A program made the translations under genes and the position numbers. Below are positions 31,622-40,008 of a DNA stretch of 64,000 bases, one piece after another. The notes below the pieces were generated by a model that was not told where the DNA came from, did no database searches, and saw only the letters and a program-made list of their open reading frames with translations. The DNA comes from Geothrix terrae. GTDB lineage: Bacteria; Acidobacteriota; Holophagae; Holophagales; Holophagaceae. Within the stretch, counting starts at the first letter, position 1, and every line of letters begins with the position of its first letter. Location: positions 62,001 to 126,000 of the forward strand of contig NZ_JAKZLA010000001.1 of NCBI RefSeq assembly GCF_022808775.1, read 5' to 3'.

Positions 31622-32436
31622 GACGCCCACGCCTGCCGCTCTCCCTCGACTGGGAGGACTGGTTCCAGCTCTGCTGCCCGCCCTACGACCAGCCCGAGGC
31701 CCTGGACCGCTTCGAGTGCCGCCTTCCGCGGGCCACGGAGCTGTCGCTGGCCCTCTGCGCGGACCTGGGCGCCAAGGCCACCTGGTTCTGCCTGGGTGAC
31801 CAGGCCCGCCGGCACCCGGCGCTGCTGCGGCGCATCGTGGCGGAAGGTCACGCGGTTGGCCTGCATGGGCTCACGCACCGCCGGGCCTTCGAGATGGATC
31901 GGGCCATATGGCGCGCCTCTGTGCGCGACGGCAGGGCCCTGCTGGAGGATCTCACCGGGCAGCTCGTGGTGGGCTATCGGGCCCCGGAATGGAGCCTTCG
32001 CGGTCCTGCCGCGGACTGGTGGCGGGACCTGCCGGAGCTGGGCTTCCGCTACGATTCCAGCCGCGCGCCCCTCGCCGTCATCGGCGATCCCGGCTGGCCC
32101 CGGCGTCCCCACCTGCTGATGGAAGGGCTCTGGGAGCTGCCGCCGCCCGTCCTCTGGTCTGGTCCGCCCCGCTCGCCCCTCTGGGGTTGGGGGCCGCGCG
32201 TGCTGCCTTTCAGCCTGGTCCGCCGGGCCCTGGAGGCCCTGGCTCTGGACGATGCCGGCACCCCGCTGACGCTGCATCCCTGGGAACTCGACGAAGGCCA
32301 GCCGGAACTGCCCGGCGCACCCTTCGGCCACCGGTTTGCCCACAGTGCGGGCCTGAAGGGGCACGGGGCGCACTTCCGCGACCTGCTCGCGGGTTTCCGC
32401 CTGACGACCCTCGAGGCCTGGGTGGAGGAGCGATGA
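31618..32436 (+). CDS. Polysaccharide deacetylase with a probable CTG start
   Basis: The family-like reading extends upstream from the GTG at 31837 to LRRPRLPLSLDWEDWFQLCC, with the metal-site phrase SLDWEDW near the very N-terminus. No ATG, GTG or TTG is in frame between the stop at about 31573 and residue 73. The only plausible start is the CTG at 31618, whose CTGA overlaps the preceding stop exactly as ATGA does for the following genes. This gives 272 residues. Downstream are HAVGLHGLTHRRAFEM with the HxxTH metal motif, VGYRAPEWSLRG, LGFRYDSSRAP and TLHPWELDEGQPEL. Such enzymes remove N-acetyl groups from cell-surface or peptidoglycan sugars. A cytoplasmic form without signal peptide matches those of exopolysaccharide loci. 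Confidence 0.82.
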   Translation: MRRPRLPLSLDWEDWFQLCCPPYDQPEALDRFECRLPRATELSLALCADLGAKATWFCLGDQARRHPALLRRIVAEGHAVGLHGLTHRRAFEMDRAIWRASVRDGRALLEDLTGQLVVGYRAPEWSLRGPAADWWRDLPELGFRYDSSRAPLAVIGDPGWPRRPHLLMEGLWELPPPVLWSGPPRSPLWGWGPRVLPFSLVRRALEALALDDAGTPLTLHPWELDEGQPELPGAPFGHRFAHSAGLKGHGAHFRDLLAGFRLTTLEAWVEER

Positions 32437-33155
32437 CCGGGACTCCCCTCGTCCTTCTCGCCCCGTCCGAGGACAAGGCCTCCGGAGGGATCCGCGCACG
32501 CATGCCCGAGACGCCCGCCCAACGATGGGTGCGCGAGCGCCTCGTGGCCCTGGCGAAGACCGGCTCGCCAGAGGCGCTGAAGAAGGCCTTCGACGTGAAG
32601 GACCTGGCCCTGGACAAGGCCCGGACCGAAGCGCTGGCGCTGGCCCGGCCCGTGCCGTTGCTGCCGGCCCTGGCGCGCTACACGGGCGTGGCCTTCCAGG
32701 CGCTGGGTGCGGGGTCCCTGCCACCGGAGGTCTGGCGCCAGGTGTTCATCCTGTCCAACCTGCGGGGCCTGGTGCGCGGCGACGAGCCGGTGCCGCCCTA
32801 CAAGCTCAAGCTGGCGGCCATCCCGGGGTTGAAGGCCCACTGGCGGAAAGCGCTGCCGGCGCAGCTGGAGGCGCTGCCGGAAGGCTCTGTGTGGGAGCTG
32901 CTTCCGGGCGATTCCGCCGATCTGCTCAAGGGCTGGACTCGCCCCCGGCACACGGTGGAGATTCTCGATGCCCGGGGAAAGGCCATCAGCCATTTCGCGA
33001 AGAAGTACCGGGGACTGGTGGCGCGGTGGATCCTGCTCCACGGGCAGGGCGATCCCAGGAAGGTCCTGAAGGGACGCATTCCCGGGTGCCAGTGGGCGGG
33101 AGTGGACGAGAACGACCGGGGTGGACTGGCCCTCCGGCTGCTGGTGGAACCATGA
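32433..33155 (+). CDS. yaaA: YaaA-family peroxide stress protein
   Basis: This 240-residue protein starts at an ATGA overlap. LVLLAPSEDKASGG at the N-terminus, ALARYTGVAFQALGAGSLP, VFILSNLRGLVRGDEPVPPYKLKL in the centre and ISHFAKKYRGLVARWIL toward the C-terminus are the DUF328/UPF0246 signatures. E. coli YaaA limits DNA damage during peroxide stress by lowering free iron and binds DNA. It sits in a run with a deacetylase, a DUF309 gene and nadB, an arrangement with no evident common theme. Confidence 0.85.
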   Translation: MTGTPLVLLAPSEDKASGGIRARMPETPAQRWVRERLVALAKTGSPEALKKAFDVKDLALDKARTEALALARPVPLLPALARYTGVAFQALGAGSLPPEVWRQVFILSNLRGLVRGDEPVPPYKLKLAAIPGLKAHWRKALPAQLEALPEGSVWELLPGDSADLLKGWTRPRHTVEILDARGKAISHFAKKYRGLVARWILLHGQGDPRKVLKGRIPGCQWAGVDENDRGGLALRLLVEP

Positions 33156-33928
33156 GCGACGATTGCAACCGCACCCCCTTCTGGCAGCGCCAGCCCCAGC
33201 TTCCCCTGGAGATCCAGCGGTTCTTCCAGGCCCGCATGGAGGCGGCCCTGGGCGATCCGGAGGCCCGCCAGGTCCTGGCCTGGCCCACGATCCTCGGCGC
33301 ACCGGGCCTGCGAAAAGCCCACCCCGACGGACTCCCCGAGGCTGAGCTGCTGACCCACGCCGTCCGCATGCTGGGCGCCCTGGGCCATCACGACCCGACC
33401 GCCGCCTGGCAGGCCCACCTGGGCGCCTGGCCGGACACGGCGGAAGGCGGGCCCAGCGGCTGGCGCCCAGCTGAGGTCTGGGGTGCCTGGGGTCCCCTGG
33501 TGAGCCTGCGCTGCGGCTGGCAGCTGGCGGCCCTCACGCCGCTGCCCCTGGGCGCCCGGTACCCGCTGGCCTGCGGCGTGTCCCTCTTCAATCACGGCCT
33601 CTACCACGAGTGCCACGACGCCCTAGAGCCACTGTGGGACGCGGCGGAGGGCGACCTGAAGGGGCAGCTCCAGGGGCTCATCCTGCTGACGGGCGGGTAC
33701 CACCACCTCCAGCAGCACAACCTGCCGGGCATGGTGGCCCTGTGGGAGGAAGCCGTCGGCCGCCTGGAGGCCTGCGGCGGGCGCGTCTCCACGCCCTGGG
33801 GCGAGGTGCGGGCCGAGGTTGCGCTGGACCTGACGGTGCGGCGGCTGGACCATGGAAGGCGCACGAAGGATGGCGGGGACCTGTCGGCCTTGTGGGCCCT
33901 GGATCGCCCTACCTGGGAGCTGGCATGA
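33152..33928 (+). CDS. DUF309 domain protein
   Basis: The 258-residue product starts at an ATGA overlap with yaaA. Residues of about 140-220 hold DUF309: GVSLFNHGLYHECHDALEPLW, KGQLQGLILLTGGYHHLQQHN and GMVALWEEAVGRLEAC. The conserved H/E/C residues of the FxxGxYxExHxxLE motif are present (FNHGLYHECHDALE). The N-terminal 130 residues are an extra Trp/Pro-rich region not usual for DUF309. The domain has no known reaction; a helical, possibly metal-binding bundle is likely. Confidence 0.82.
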   Translation: MSDDCNRTPFWQRQPQLPLEIQRFFQARMEAALGDPEARQVLAWPTILGAPGLRKAHPDGLPEAELLTHAVRMLGALGHHDPTAAWQAHLGAWPDTAEGGPSGWRPAEVWGAWGPLVSLRCGWQLAALTPLPLGARYPLACGVSLFNHGLYHECHDALEPLWDAAEGDLKGQLQGLILLTGGYHHLQQHNLPGMVALWEEAVGRLEACGGRVSTPWGEVRAEVALDLTVRRLDHGRRTKDGGDLSALWALDRPTWELA

Positions 33929-35499
33929 AGGATAGGGTCGATCTGCTGGTGCTGGGCGCGGGGATCGCGGGCTGCTCCGCGGCCCTGCGCGCGGCGGATC
34001 AGGGCATCTCCGTGGTGCTGGTGGCCAAGGACGAGCTGGGGGGGAGCAACACCGCCTGGGCCCAGGGCGGCATCATCGGCCAGCCGCCGCCGGAGGAAGG
34101 CGATTCCGCGGACTTGCTGGCCGCGGACATCGAGGCCGCGGGCGCGGGCCTCTGCCGGCCCGAGGCCGTGCGCCAGCTGGCCGAGGAGGGGCCGAAGCTC
34201 TGCCGGAGCTTCCTCTGGGAGCGGCTGGGCGTGCCTTTCGACCTCGGGACCGGCGGGACGCCGGATCCCACGGCCGAAGCCGCCCACAGCGCGCGCCGCA
34301 TCTACCACGCCAAGGACGCCACCGGGCTGGCCATCCAGACGGCGCTCAGCGAGGCCGTCCGGAAGCACCCGAACATCCGCCTGCGGGAGGGGCTCTGTCT
34401 GGTGGACCTCATCACCAGCCCCCACCACAGCCTCAGCCCGGTACGGGTCTATGAGCCCATCCGCGTCCACGGCGCCTACCTCTTCGACCCCACCACGGGC
34501 GAGGTGGAAGGCCTCCTGGCCCGCCGCACGATCCTGGCCACCGGCGGCCTGGGCTACCTGTACCTGCACACCACGAACCCCCCCGGGGCGACGGGAGACG
34601 GCCTGGCGGCGGCCTACCGGGCCAGCGCTCGCATCGTGAACTGCGAGTACCTCCAGTTCCACCCCACGACCCTCTACGTCCCCGGCAAGCCGCGGACGTT
34701 GCTGACCGAAGCCCTCCGGGGCGAAGGGGCTCAGCTGCTCAACCGCAAGGGCGAGCGGTTCATGTCCAAGTACGCCCCGGATCAGATGGAGCTGGCACCC
34801 CGCGATGTGGTGAGCCGGGCGATCTTCCAAGAGATGGCGGTCAGCGGGGAATCCTGCGCCTACCTGGATCTGGCCCCGGTGGCGGCGAAGCTGGATCTGG
34901 ATGAGCACTTCCCCACGATCATGGCGGCCTGCCGGGCCGAGGACATCGATCCGCACCGCCACCCCATCCCCGTGGTGCCCGCCGCCCACTATTTCTGCGG
35001 CGGCGTGCTGGTGGACCTGGAGGGCCGTACCAGCCTGCCGGGCCTCTTCGCGGCCGGAGAGGTGGCCTGCACGGGGCTCCATGGCGCCAACCGCCTGGCC
35101 TCCACCAGCCTTCTGGAGGGCCTGGTGTGGGGCTTCCACAGTGCCGACGCCGCCGCGCGGGAGCTGCGGGAGACCGTGGATCCGGATCCCGGCGAGCTGG
35201 CCGCCTGGCGCATGCCGGAGGAACCGGAGGAGACCGACCCCCTCCTCATCGACCAGGACTGGCGCCTCATCCGCAGCACTCTCTGGAACTACGCGGGCAT
35301 CGTCCGCAGCAGCGCCCGCCTGGAGCGGGCGCGGTCGGACCTGCACTACCTGGCCCACCGCATCGAGCGCTTCTACCACCAGACACCCCTCAGCCGGGAG
35401 CTGCTGGAGCTGCGCAGCGGCATCCTCTGCGCCCGGCTGATCCTCAACGCCGCCCTCCAGAACCCTGAAAGCCGCGGCTGCCATTACCGCATCGATTGA
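33925..35499 (+). CDS. nadB: L-aspartate oxidase NadB
   Basis: This 524-residue flavoprotein starts at an ATGA overlap with the DUF309 gene. FAD binding is at LLVLGAGIAGCSAALRAADQG, with GGSNTAWAQGGI, GTGGxPDP-like sequence and EAAHSARRIYHAKDATG. The catalytic region has LATGGLGYLYLHTTNPPGATG, LQFHPTTLY, LLTEALRGEGAQLLN and GEVACTGLHGANRLASTSLLE. NadB oxidises aspartate to iminoaspartate, the first step of NAD synthesis, using oxygen or fumarate as acceptor. nadA and nadC are not in the window. It is shorter at the C-terminus than fumarate reductase flavoproteins, which supports NadB. Confidence 0.93.
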   Translation: MKDRVDLLVLGAGIAGCSAALRAADQGISVVLVAKDELGGSNTAWAQGGIIGQPPPEEGDSADLLAADIEAAGAGLCRPEAVRQLAEEGPKLCRSFLWERLGVPFDLGTGGTPDPTAEAAHSARRIYHAKDATGLAIQTALSEAVRKHPNIRLREGLCLVDLITSPHHSLSPVRVYEPIRVHGAYLFDPTTGEVEGLLARRTILATGGLGYLYLHTTNPPGATGDGLAAAYRASARIVNCEYLQFHPTTLYVPGKPRTLLTEALRGEGAQLLNRKGERFMSKYAPDQMELAPRDVVSRAIFQEMAVSGESCAYLDLAPVAAKLDLDEHFPTIMAACRAEDIDPHRHPIPVVPAAHYFCGGVLVDLEGRTSLPGLFAAGEVACTGLHGANRLASTSLLEGLVWGFHSADAAARELRETVDPDPGELAAWRMPEEPEETDPLLIDQDWRLIRSTLWNYAGIVRSSARLERARSDLHYLAHRIERFYHQTPLSRELLELRSGILCARLILNAALQNPESRGCHYRID

Positions 35500-35523
35500 T
35501 TGCCGGTCGCGGGACAATGGGGC

Positions 35524-36924
35524 ATGGTGCTGTCCGTCTTCGACCTCTTCCGCATCGGCATTGGACCGAGCTCCTCGCACACCGTGGGGCCCATGCGGGC
35601 CGCCCGCGGCTTCGCCCTCGGACTGGAGGCCTCGGGCCTGCTCGAAGCCACGGGTGAGGTGCGGGTGGAGCTGTTCGGCAGCCTGGGCGCCACGGGGAGG
35701 GGCCACGGCAGCGACAAGGCGGTGATCCTCGGCCTGCTGGGAGAGACCCCGGAAGGGGTTGATGTGGAGGCCGTGGAGGGCCTGGTGGCGCGGGTCCGCG
35801 ACTCGGGGCGGCTGGCCCTCCTCGGGAAGCAAGAAGTCCCCTTTCGCGAGGCGGACCACTTGCATCTGCTCCACAAGAGCCTGCCCTTCCATCCGAACGG
35901 GATGCGCTTCACGGCCCTGGACGCGGCCGGCGGGGTGCTCCACGCCCGGGTCTACTACTCCGTGGGCGGCGGCTTCGTGGTGGAGGAGGGCCTCCCCGTG
36001 CAGGTGGCCACCGGTCCGGAGCCACCGTTCCCCTTCCACACGGCCAAGGGCCTGCTGGACCACTGCCGGGCGCAGGGCCTGCCCGTCAGCCAGGTCATGC
36101 TGGCGAACGAGCGGGCCTGGCGCTCCGAGGCGGCGATCCAGTCGGGCCTCCAGGAGCTCTGGTCGGTGATGCAGGCCTGCGTGCGGCGCGGCTGCGCCAC
36201 CGAGGGATCGCTGCCCGGCGGCCTGAAGGTGCCGCGCCGCGCCCCGGCGCTGTTCCGCCGCCTGACCGAATCCCCGGAGGCGGGCCTCAAGGATCCCCTC
36301 ACGGCCCTGGACTTCGTGAGCCTCTACGCATTGGCGGTGAACGAGGAGAACGCGGCCGGGGGCCGGGTGGTGACGGCCCCGACCAACGGCGCCGCGGGCA
36401 TCATCCCGGCCGTCCTGCACTATTACCGGCGCTTCGTGCCCGGGGCCACGGACGAGGGGGTGGCGCGGTTCCTCCTGACGGCTGGGGCCATCGGCGCCCT
36501 CTACAAGGAGAACGCCTCCATCAGTGGCGCCGAGGTGGGCTGCCAGGGCGAGGTGGGCGTGGCCTGCTCCATGGCCGCCGGGGCCCTGGCCGAAGTGATG
36601 GGCGGCACGCCGGACCAGGTGGAGAACGCCGCGGAGATCGGCATGGAGCACAACCTGGGCCTCACCTGCGATCCCATCGGCGGCCTGGTGCAGGTGCCCT
36701 GCATCGAGCGCAACGCCATGGCCAGCGTGAAGGCCATCAACGCCGCCCGCATGTCCCTGCACGGCGATGGCCACCACTTCGTGAGCCTGGACAAGGTCAT
36801 CAAGACCATGCGCGACACCGGCGCCGACATGAAGAGCAAGTACAAGGAGACGGCCCGTGGCGGCCTGGCGGTGAATGTGCTCGAGATCCCGCTAGACTTC
36901 ACGGTGAACCTGCCGGAGTGCTGA
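35524..36924 (+). CDS. sdaA: Iron-sulfur L-serine dehydratase, single chain
   Basis: The ATG at 35524 gives 466 residues; a TTG eight codons earlier is less likely. The N-terminal domain has [20 protein letters not shown] and [17 protein letters not shown]. The catalytic domain has [20 protein letters not shown], the cluster Cys residues in [20 protein letters not shown] and [20 protein letters not shown], and [21 protein letters not shown] at the end. The [4Fe-4S] enzyme deaminates serine to pyruvate and is oxygen-sensitive. The terminal Cys of this class, proposed to occupy the active site as an autoinhibitory tail, is present. Its stop and the next start share bases (TGATG). Confidence 0.93.
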   Translation: MVLSVFDLFRIGIGPSSSHTVGPMRAARGFALGLEASGLLEATGEVRVELFGSLGATGRGHGSDKAVILGLLGETPEGVDVEAVEGLVARVRDSGRLALLGKQEVPFREADHLHLLHKSLPFHPNGMRFTALDAAGGVLHARVYYSVGGGFVVEEGLPVQVATGPEPPFPFHTAKGLLDHCRAQGLPVSQVMLANERAWRSEAAIQSGLQELWSVMQACVRRGCATEGSLPGGLKVPRRAPALFRRLTESPEAGLKDPLTALDFVSLYALAVNEENAAGGRVVTAPTNGAAGIIPAVLHYYRRFVPGATDEGVARFLLTAGAIGALYKENASISGAEVGCQGEVGVACSMAAGALAEVMGGTPDQVENAAEIGMEHNLGLTCDPIGGLVQVPCIERNAMASVKAINAARMSLHGDGHHFVSLDKVIKTMRDTGADMKSKYKETARGGLAVNVLEIPLDFTVNLPEC

Positions 36925-37703
36925 TGCGACCGTCCGCTGCCCTGCTGTTGCTGGTCCCCGCCCTTCTCTCGGCCCAGGCCGGAGGCCTGGACGGGGGACG
37001 GCTCGACTCCTCCTGGTTCGGTCCTGGCGCCGCATTCCAGGCGTCGAAGGCCCTGGGCTTCCAGTGGCTGAAGCCCGGCCTGGACCTGCGGGGCAGGGCG
37101 GTCCAGCTGAGATCCTGGGAGGCGCCCGCGTGGGTTCTGGGCAAGCGGGACCTCAAGGACCAGACCTTCCTGACCCGCGTCGAAGGGGCCCTTCCCGCAG
37201 CCCTGGAGCGGGGCCTCCGCCGGGGCCTGAAGGGGAGCCTGCCCGTTTCGGCCGGTGCCGGGGACGTCCACCTGGTGGGGCGGATCGTGGACGCCATCGG
37301 CCAGGCGGATGACTACATGGCCGCGGGGAGAGTCGCCCTGTCCTTCGACCTCAAGCTCGTGGACGGGAAGACGGGCGAGCTGCTGGGCGCCTTCCATGAC
37401 ACCCTCGAAAGCGGGGCCCCCGATTACATGTCTGCTCGCTTCGAACGCTGGAGCGAGGATCTGGGCTGGCTGCTCGCCGCTCCTGCGGTCCCGAAGGAAC
37501 TAGCCAAGCCCGCTCTGGGGCCCGCCGTTCCGCCGGCTTTTCCGGCGCCCGCCGTCACCAGGCCCGTCACGGCGACGCCTCCCTTCGACCTGCCGGGCGC
37601 GCTGAGCCGCATCGAGGGCCTCCGGCGCGACGGCCTCCTCAGCGACGAGGAATATCAGGCCCTGCGCAAGAAGGCCGAGGAGAAGGCCGGATCGCCTAGA
37701 TAG
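36924..37703 (+). CDS. Secreted protein with C-terminal SHOCT domain, unknown role
   Basis: This 259-residue protein has a signal peptide ([20 protein letters not shown]). The body (about 25-190) has an alpha/beta pattern with AVQLRSWEAPAWVLGKRDL, VHLVGRIVDAIGQADDYMAAG and LVDGKTGELLGAFHDTLES, resembling DUF3313-like or CsgG-neighbour lipoproteins that compute a membrane-linked value; no named match is certain. A Pro/Ala linker leads to a SHOCT motif at about 228-252 (LSRIEGLRRDGLLSDEEYQAL), an oligomerisation helix pair. It is translationally coupled to sdaA but need not share its pathway. Its end overlaps the antisense tsaC end by eight bases. Confidence 0.8.
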   Translation: MRPSAALLLLVPALLSAQAGGLDGGRLDSSWFGPGAAFQASKALGFQWLKPGLDLRGRAVQLRSWEAPAWVLGKRDLKDQTFLTRVEGALPAALERGLRRGLKGSLPVSAGAGDVHLVGRIVDAIGQADDYMAAGRVALSFDLKLVDGKTGELLGAFHDTLESGAPDYMSARFERWSEDLGWLLAAPAVPKELAKPALGPAVPPAFPAPAVTRPVTATPPFDLPGALSRIEGLRRDGLLSDEEYQALRKKAEEKAGSPR

Positions 37704-38298
37704 GCCATTCCCCCGCGCCTTCGCGCAGGAGGACGGGCTCCTCGGCGCTGAGATCCAGGATGGTGCTGGGGATGCCCAGGGGCTGGCCGCAGTCCACCAC
37801 CATGTCCAGGGCGTGGCCCAGCTCTTCCTCGATCTCCCAGGCCGTGTTCAGGATGGGCTGGTCCGGCAGCGCGACGCTGGTGGTGATGATGGGCTCGCCG
37901 AGCATCGCCACCAGCGCGTGGCAGAACGGCTGGTCCGGGATGCGGAGGCCCACCACCTGCTTGTTCTGGAGGTAGCGCGGCACTTCGCGGCTGGCAGGCA
38001 GGAGCACGGTGTAGGGCCCGGGCAGCAGCTGTTTGAGGATGCGGAAGGTGGGCGTGTCCAGGTGGCGGGTGTAGCGGCAGAGCATCTCCATGTCCGAGCA
38101 CATGATCGACATGGGCTTCTTCGGATCGCGACCCTTGATCTGGTGGATGCGGTCCACGGCCTTCTTGTGGGATACCAGGCAACCCAGCCCGAACAGCGTA
38201 TCCGTCGGGTAGGCGATGACGCCATCCTTCCGTAGCAGCTCCGCGAGGCGCTCGAGCTGACGCACCTGGGGTGTCTCGGGGTGCAGGGTGAGGATCAT
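37696..38298 (-). CDS. L-threonylcarbamoyladenylate synthase (YrdC/Sua5/YciO family)
   Basis: This 200-residue protein has the YrdC fold: ERLAELLRKDGVIAYPTDTLFGLGC with the KxR-type substrate pocket continued by IHQIKGRDPKKPMSIMC, FRILKQLLPGPYTVLLPAS, VGLRIPDQPFCHALV and IITTSVALPDQPI. The family makes threonylcarbamoyl-AMP for the t6A base of tRNA. The MSIMC and PLGIPSTILDLS phrases are closer to the YciO subgroup, whose activity is less certain. It overlaps the upstream Nudix gene by four bases (ATGA). Confidence 0.87.
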   Translation of the reverse strand: MILTLHPETPQVRQLERLAELLRKDGVIAYPTDTLFGLGCLVSHKKAVDRIHQIKGRDPKKPMSIMCSDMEMLCRYTRHLDTPTFRILKQLLPGPYTVLLPASREVPRYLQNKQVVGLRIPDQPFCHALVAMLGEPIITTSVALPDQPILNTAWEIEEELGHALDMVVDCGQPLGIPSTILDLSAEEPVLLREGAGEWPI

Positions 38299-38969
38299 GG
38301 CGTGTCCAGCTCACCCCAGCGGGCGCGACCGGCGGAGGGATGATCCTGGGGCCGCTGGAAGAAGCGTTCCGCCAGCGTCGGATCCAGGGCCGCGGCCACC
38401 CCGGTCCGCCGGCCCTGGAGGGCCAGCAGGGCCACCACCGTGAGGCTGTCGGTGATCTCGCCCGCGAGCACGCGGCGGAGGCAGTCCTGGAAGGGCTCGC
38501 GGTGGAGCATTAGCTCTTCGTCGTCCTCCGGGTGATGGCCATCCGCGGAACTGAGGTCCGTGGCCAGGAAGAGGAAGGCCTCCTCCTCCGTGGATGAGTT
38601 GCTGGTGTGGAAGAAGGCCAGGGGCTTCCACACCTGGGCCGCGAGGCCGGCTTCCTCCGCCAGCTCCCGGCGCATGGCCTCAAAGGGGCTCTCCGAGACA
38701 TCGCCGCCGCCCTCGGGGATCTCCCAGGAATAGGCCTCCAGCGGATAGCGCCATTGGCCCACGAGCACCACGCGGTCCTGATCGTCCAGCGCCAGGACCC
38801 CGCAGGCGGTGCGGTGGAATCCGCAGACGGCATAGCGGCCTTCGGCGCCCTTGCGATGGCTGAAGCGGTCCTCGCGGATGCGGATCCAGGGCGAGTCGTA
38901 GACGAAACGGCGGCCGAGGACCGTGTAGGGGTCCGGGTGTTCGGGCCGGGGCAGGGGCTTCAGTTCCAT
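38295..38969 (-). CDS. Nudix hydrolase, ADP-ribose pyrophosphatase type
   Basis: The start at 38969 (MELKPLPRPEHPDPYTVLG) gives 224 residues. The Nudix box is exact: GGGDVSE, seven residues, then RELAEEAGL (Gx5Ex7REUxEExGU). WRYPLEAYSWEIPEGGGDVSE and the upstream YDSPWIRIREDRF and VVLVGQWRYP phrases are those of ADP-ribose or sugar-nucleotide pyrophosphatases such as NudF. It removes ADP-ribose, which can otherwise modify proteins. The downstream tsaC/yciO gene is coupled to it, and repeated terminators behind rpsO lie upstream. Confidence 0.88.
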   Translation of the reverse strand: MELKPLPRPEHPDPYTVLGRRFVYDSPWIRIREDRFSHRKGAEGRYAVCGFHRTACGVLALDDQDRVVLVGQWRYPLEAYSWEIPEGGGDVSESPFEAMRRELAEEAGLAAQVWKPLAFFHTSNSSTEEEAFLFLATDLSSADGHHPEDDEELMLHREPFQDCLRRVLAGEITDSLTVVALLALQGRRTGVAAALDPTLAERFFQRPQDHPSAGRARWGELDTP

Positions 38970-39024
38970 GTTCTGAACATAGCAAAACGCCCGCGGGTGT
39001 GTGACCTCTCTCCGAGTGGAGAAA

Positions 39025-39055
39025 CGAAGAAGCCCGGCTTTGCCGGGCTTCTTCG
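39025..39055 (-). terminator. Copy 1 of the rpsO-distal terminator
   Basis: CGAAGAAGCCCGGC and its complement form a 14-bp stem around loop TTT. It is the most distal of three related hairpins and is surrounded by a diverged repeat arm (GTGGGGGTCCGGGG). Confidence 0.7.
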
Positions 39056-39161
39056 TGGGGGTCCGGGGGGAGGCTCCATGTCCACGAGCCGTTGGGCGAG
39101 TGGGAGCCACGCATCGCGGGGCGTCACATGGAGGCGCACAGCGCGAAACCTCCGGAGAAAA

Positions 39162-39191
39162 GAAGAAGCCCGGCTTTTGCCGGGCTTCTTC
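39162..39191 (-). terminator. Copy 2 of the rpsO terminator
   Basis: GAAGAAGCCCGGC with its complement forms a 13-bp stem around a four-base loop. On the minus strand it is followed by TTCTTTTCTCC, a good U-rich tail. It lies inside repeat unit 1. Confidence 0.85.
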
Positions 39192-39237
39192 GTGGGGGTC
39201 CGGGGGTATGCGCGCAGCACGGAACCTCCGGAGAAAA

Positions 39238-39267
39238 GAAGAAGCCCGGCTTTTGCCGGGCTTCTTC
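39238..39267 (-). terminator. Copy 3 of the rpsO terminator, nearest the gene
   Basis: This hairpin is identical to copy 2 and lies 76 bases away. It starts about 48 bases beyond the rpsO stop and is followed by the same U-rich tail on the minus strand. It is probably the primary rpsO terminator. Confidence 0.85.
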
Positions 39268-39314
39268 GTGGGGGCCCGGGGGTATGCGCGCAGCGCGGAA
39301 CCCCCGGAGAATAT

Positions 39315-39584
39315 TTACCGACGGAGGCCGAGGCGATCGATCAGCGTGGCGTAGCGCTCCTTGCTCTTCTTCTTGAGGTAGTCGAGCAGGCGGCGGCGCT
39401 GGCCGACCATGATCATGAGACCGCGGCGGCTGTGGTAGTCCTTGGTGTGGGTCTTGAAGTGCTCGGTCAGGTCGTTGATCCGCTTGGTCAGGATCGCGAC
39501 CTGCACCTCGGGCGAACCCGTGTCCGACTCGTGCTGCTTGTAGTCGTCGATGATGATCTTCTTCTGTTCCACGTTCAGGGCCAT
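39315..39584 (-). CDS. rpsO: Ribosomal protein S15
   Basis: The 89-residue protein is full length for S15: [81 protein letters not shown] strong AAAAGGAG ribosome site precedes the ATG. S15 binds 16S rRNA helix 22 early in 30S assembly. Many rpsO leaders carry an autoregulatory S15 site; the leader here (39585 onward) has small hairpins but I cannot assign a class. pnp, its usual neighbour, is absent. Confidence 0.97.
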   Translation of the reverse strand: MALNVEQKKIIIDDYKQHESDTGSPEVQVAILTKRINDLTEHFKTHTKDYHSRRGLMIMVGQRRRLLDYLKKKSKERYATLIDRLGLRR

Positions 39585-39823
39585 GCTGGCTCCTTTTCGG
39601 GGGATCGCCCGTCACCCGTTCCTCAGTCCCGTACCGAGGATGGGTCGAACTTGGAGGAGGCCAAGTGCCTTTATCAAGGTTGCTTCGCGCCAGGTCATTC
39701 GTCGTGGTGACGGCCTCTGGCCGTCATCCTTGGCTTCGCTGGCGCTCAGCCTGCGGACCGCAATGCTCCCGTTGGTCGCATTCGGCCCTATTCTCCACAT
39801 CGCCTGCGGCGTGTGTCAAATGG

Positions 39824-39909
39824 TGGTGCGGATAGAGGGACTCGAACCCCCACGTCTTGTGAACACTAGTACCTGAAACTAGCGCGTCTACCAATTCCGC
39901 CATATCCGC
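39824..39909 (-). tRNA. tRNA-Leu (anticodon CAG)
   Basis: On the minus strand the acceptor GCGGATA pairs with TATCCGC. The D arm is GGCGGAATTGGTAGACGCG. The anticodon arm CTAGT-TTCAGGT-ACTAG gives CAG. A long class II variable arm (TGTTCACAAGACG) and T arm GGGGGTTCGAGTCCCTC follow. CCA is encoded (39824-39826). It reads CUG leucine codons. Confidence 0.95.
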
Positions 39910-40008
39910 TTGAAAGAACGATCCGGGGCCCGCAGGTTCCGGATGTGCCGAACACCAAGCCTAGCGTGGTCCACGCTTCGAGGCAACAGAGATTCTCGGC
40001 AGACGCCC

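Larger units (their letters stand above)
39145..39311. repeat. Tandem 76-bp repeat, two full units plus a stub
   Basis: Units begin at 39145 and 39221, and a partial third begins at 39297. Each unit reads AACCTCCGGAGAA, a 30-base hairpin, GTGGGGGTCCGGGGGTATGC and CGCAGC. The two full units differ at only a few positions. The partial third ends within a few bases of the rpsO stop codon (39315-39317). A more diverged piece lies at 39021-39070. Confidence 0.9.
38970..39314. other. Repeat-filled interval behind rpsO
   Basis: These 345 bases between the Nudix gene and rpsO hold no gene. They contain three copies of the same terminator hairpin and two complete 76-base repeats. The Nudix promoter must lie within or at the left edge of this stretch, but I cannot point to it. 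Confidence 0.7.

Noticed and set aside
33601-36777. 1058-codon frame antisense to nadB and sdaA
   Set aside because: Both opposite genes have full enzyme motifs; the antisense reading has none.
39025-39311. Possible CRISPR-like array behind rpsO
   Set aside because: The units are directly adjacent 76-base repeats with no unique spacers, and they carry terminator hairpins; no cas gene is near.
39585-39823. S15 autoregulatory leader or terminator of tRNA-Leu
   Set aside because: Small hairpins such as that near 39702-39720 are present, but I could not match a known S15-binding class, so no regulatory feature is called.
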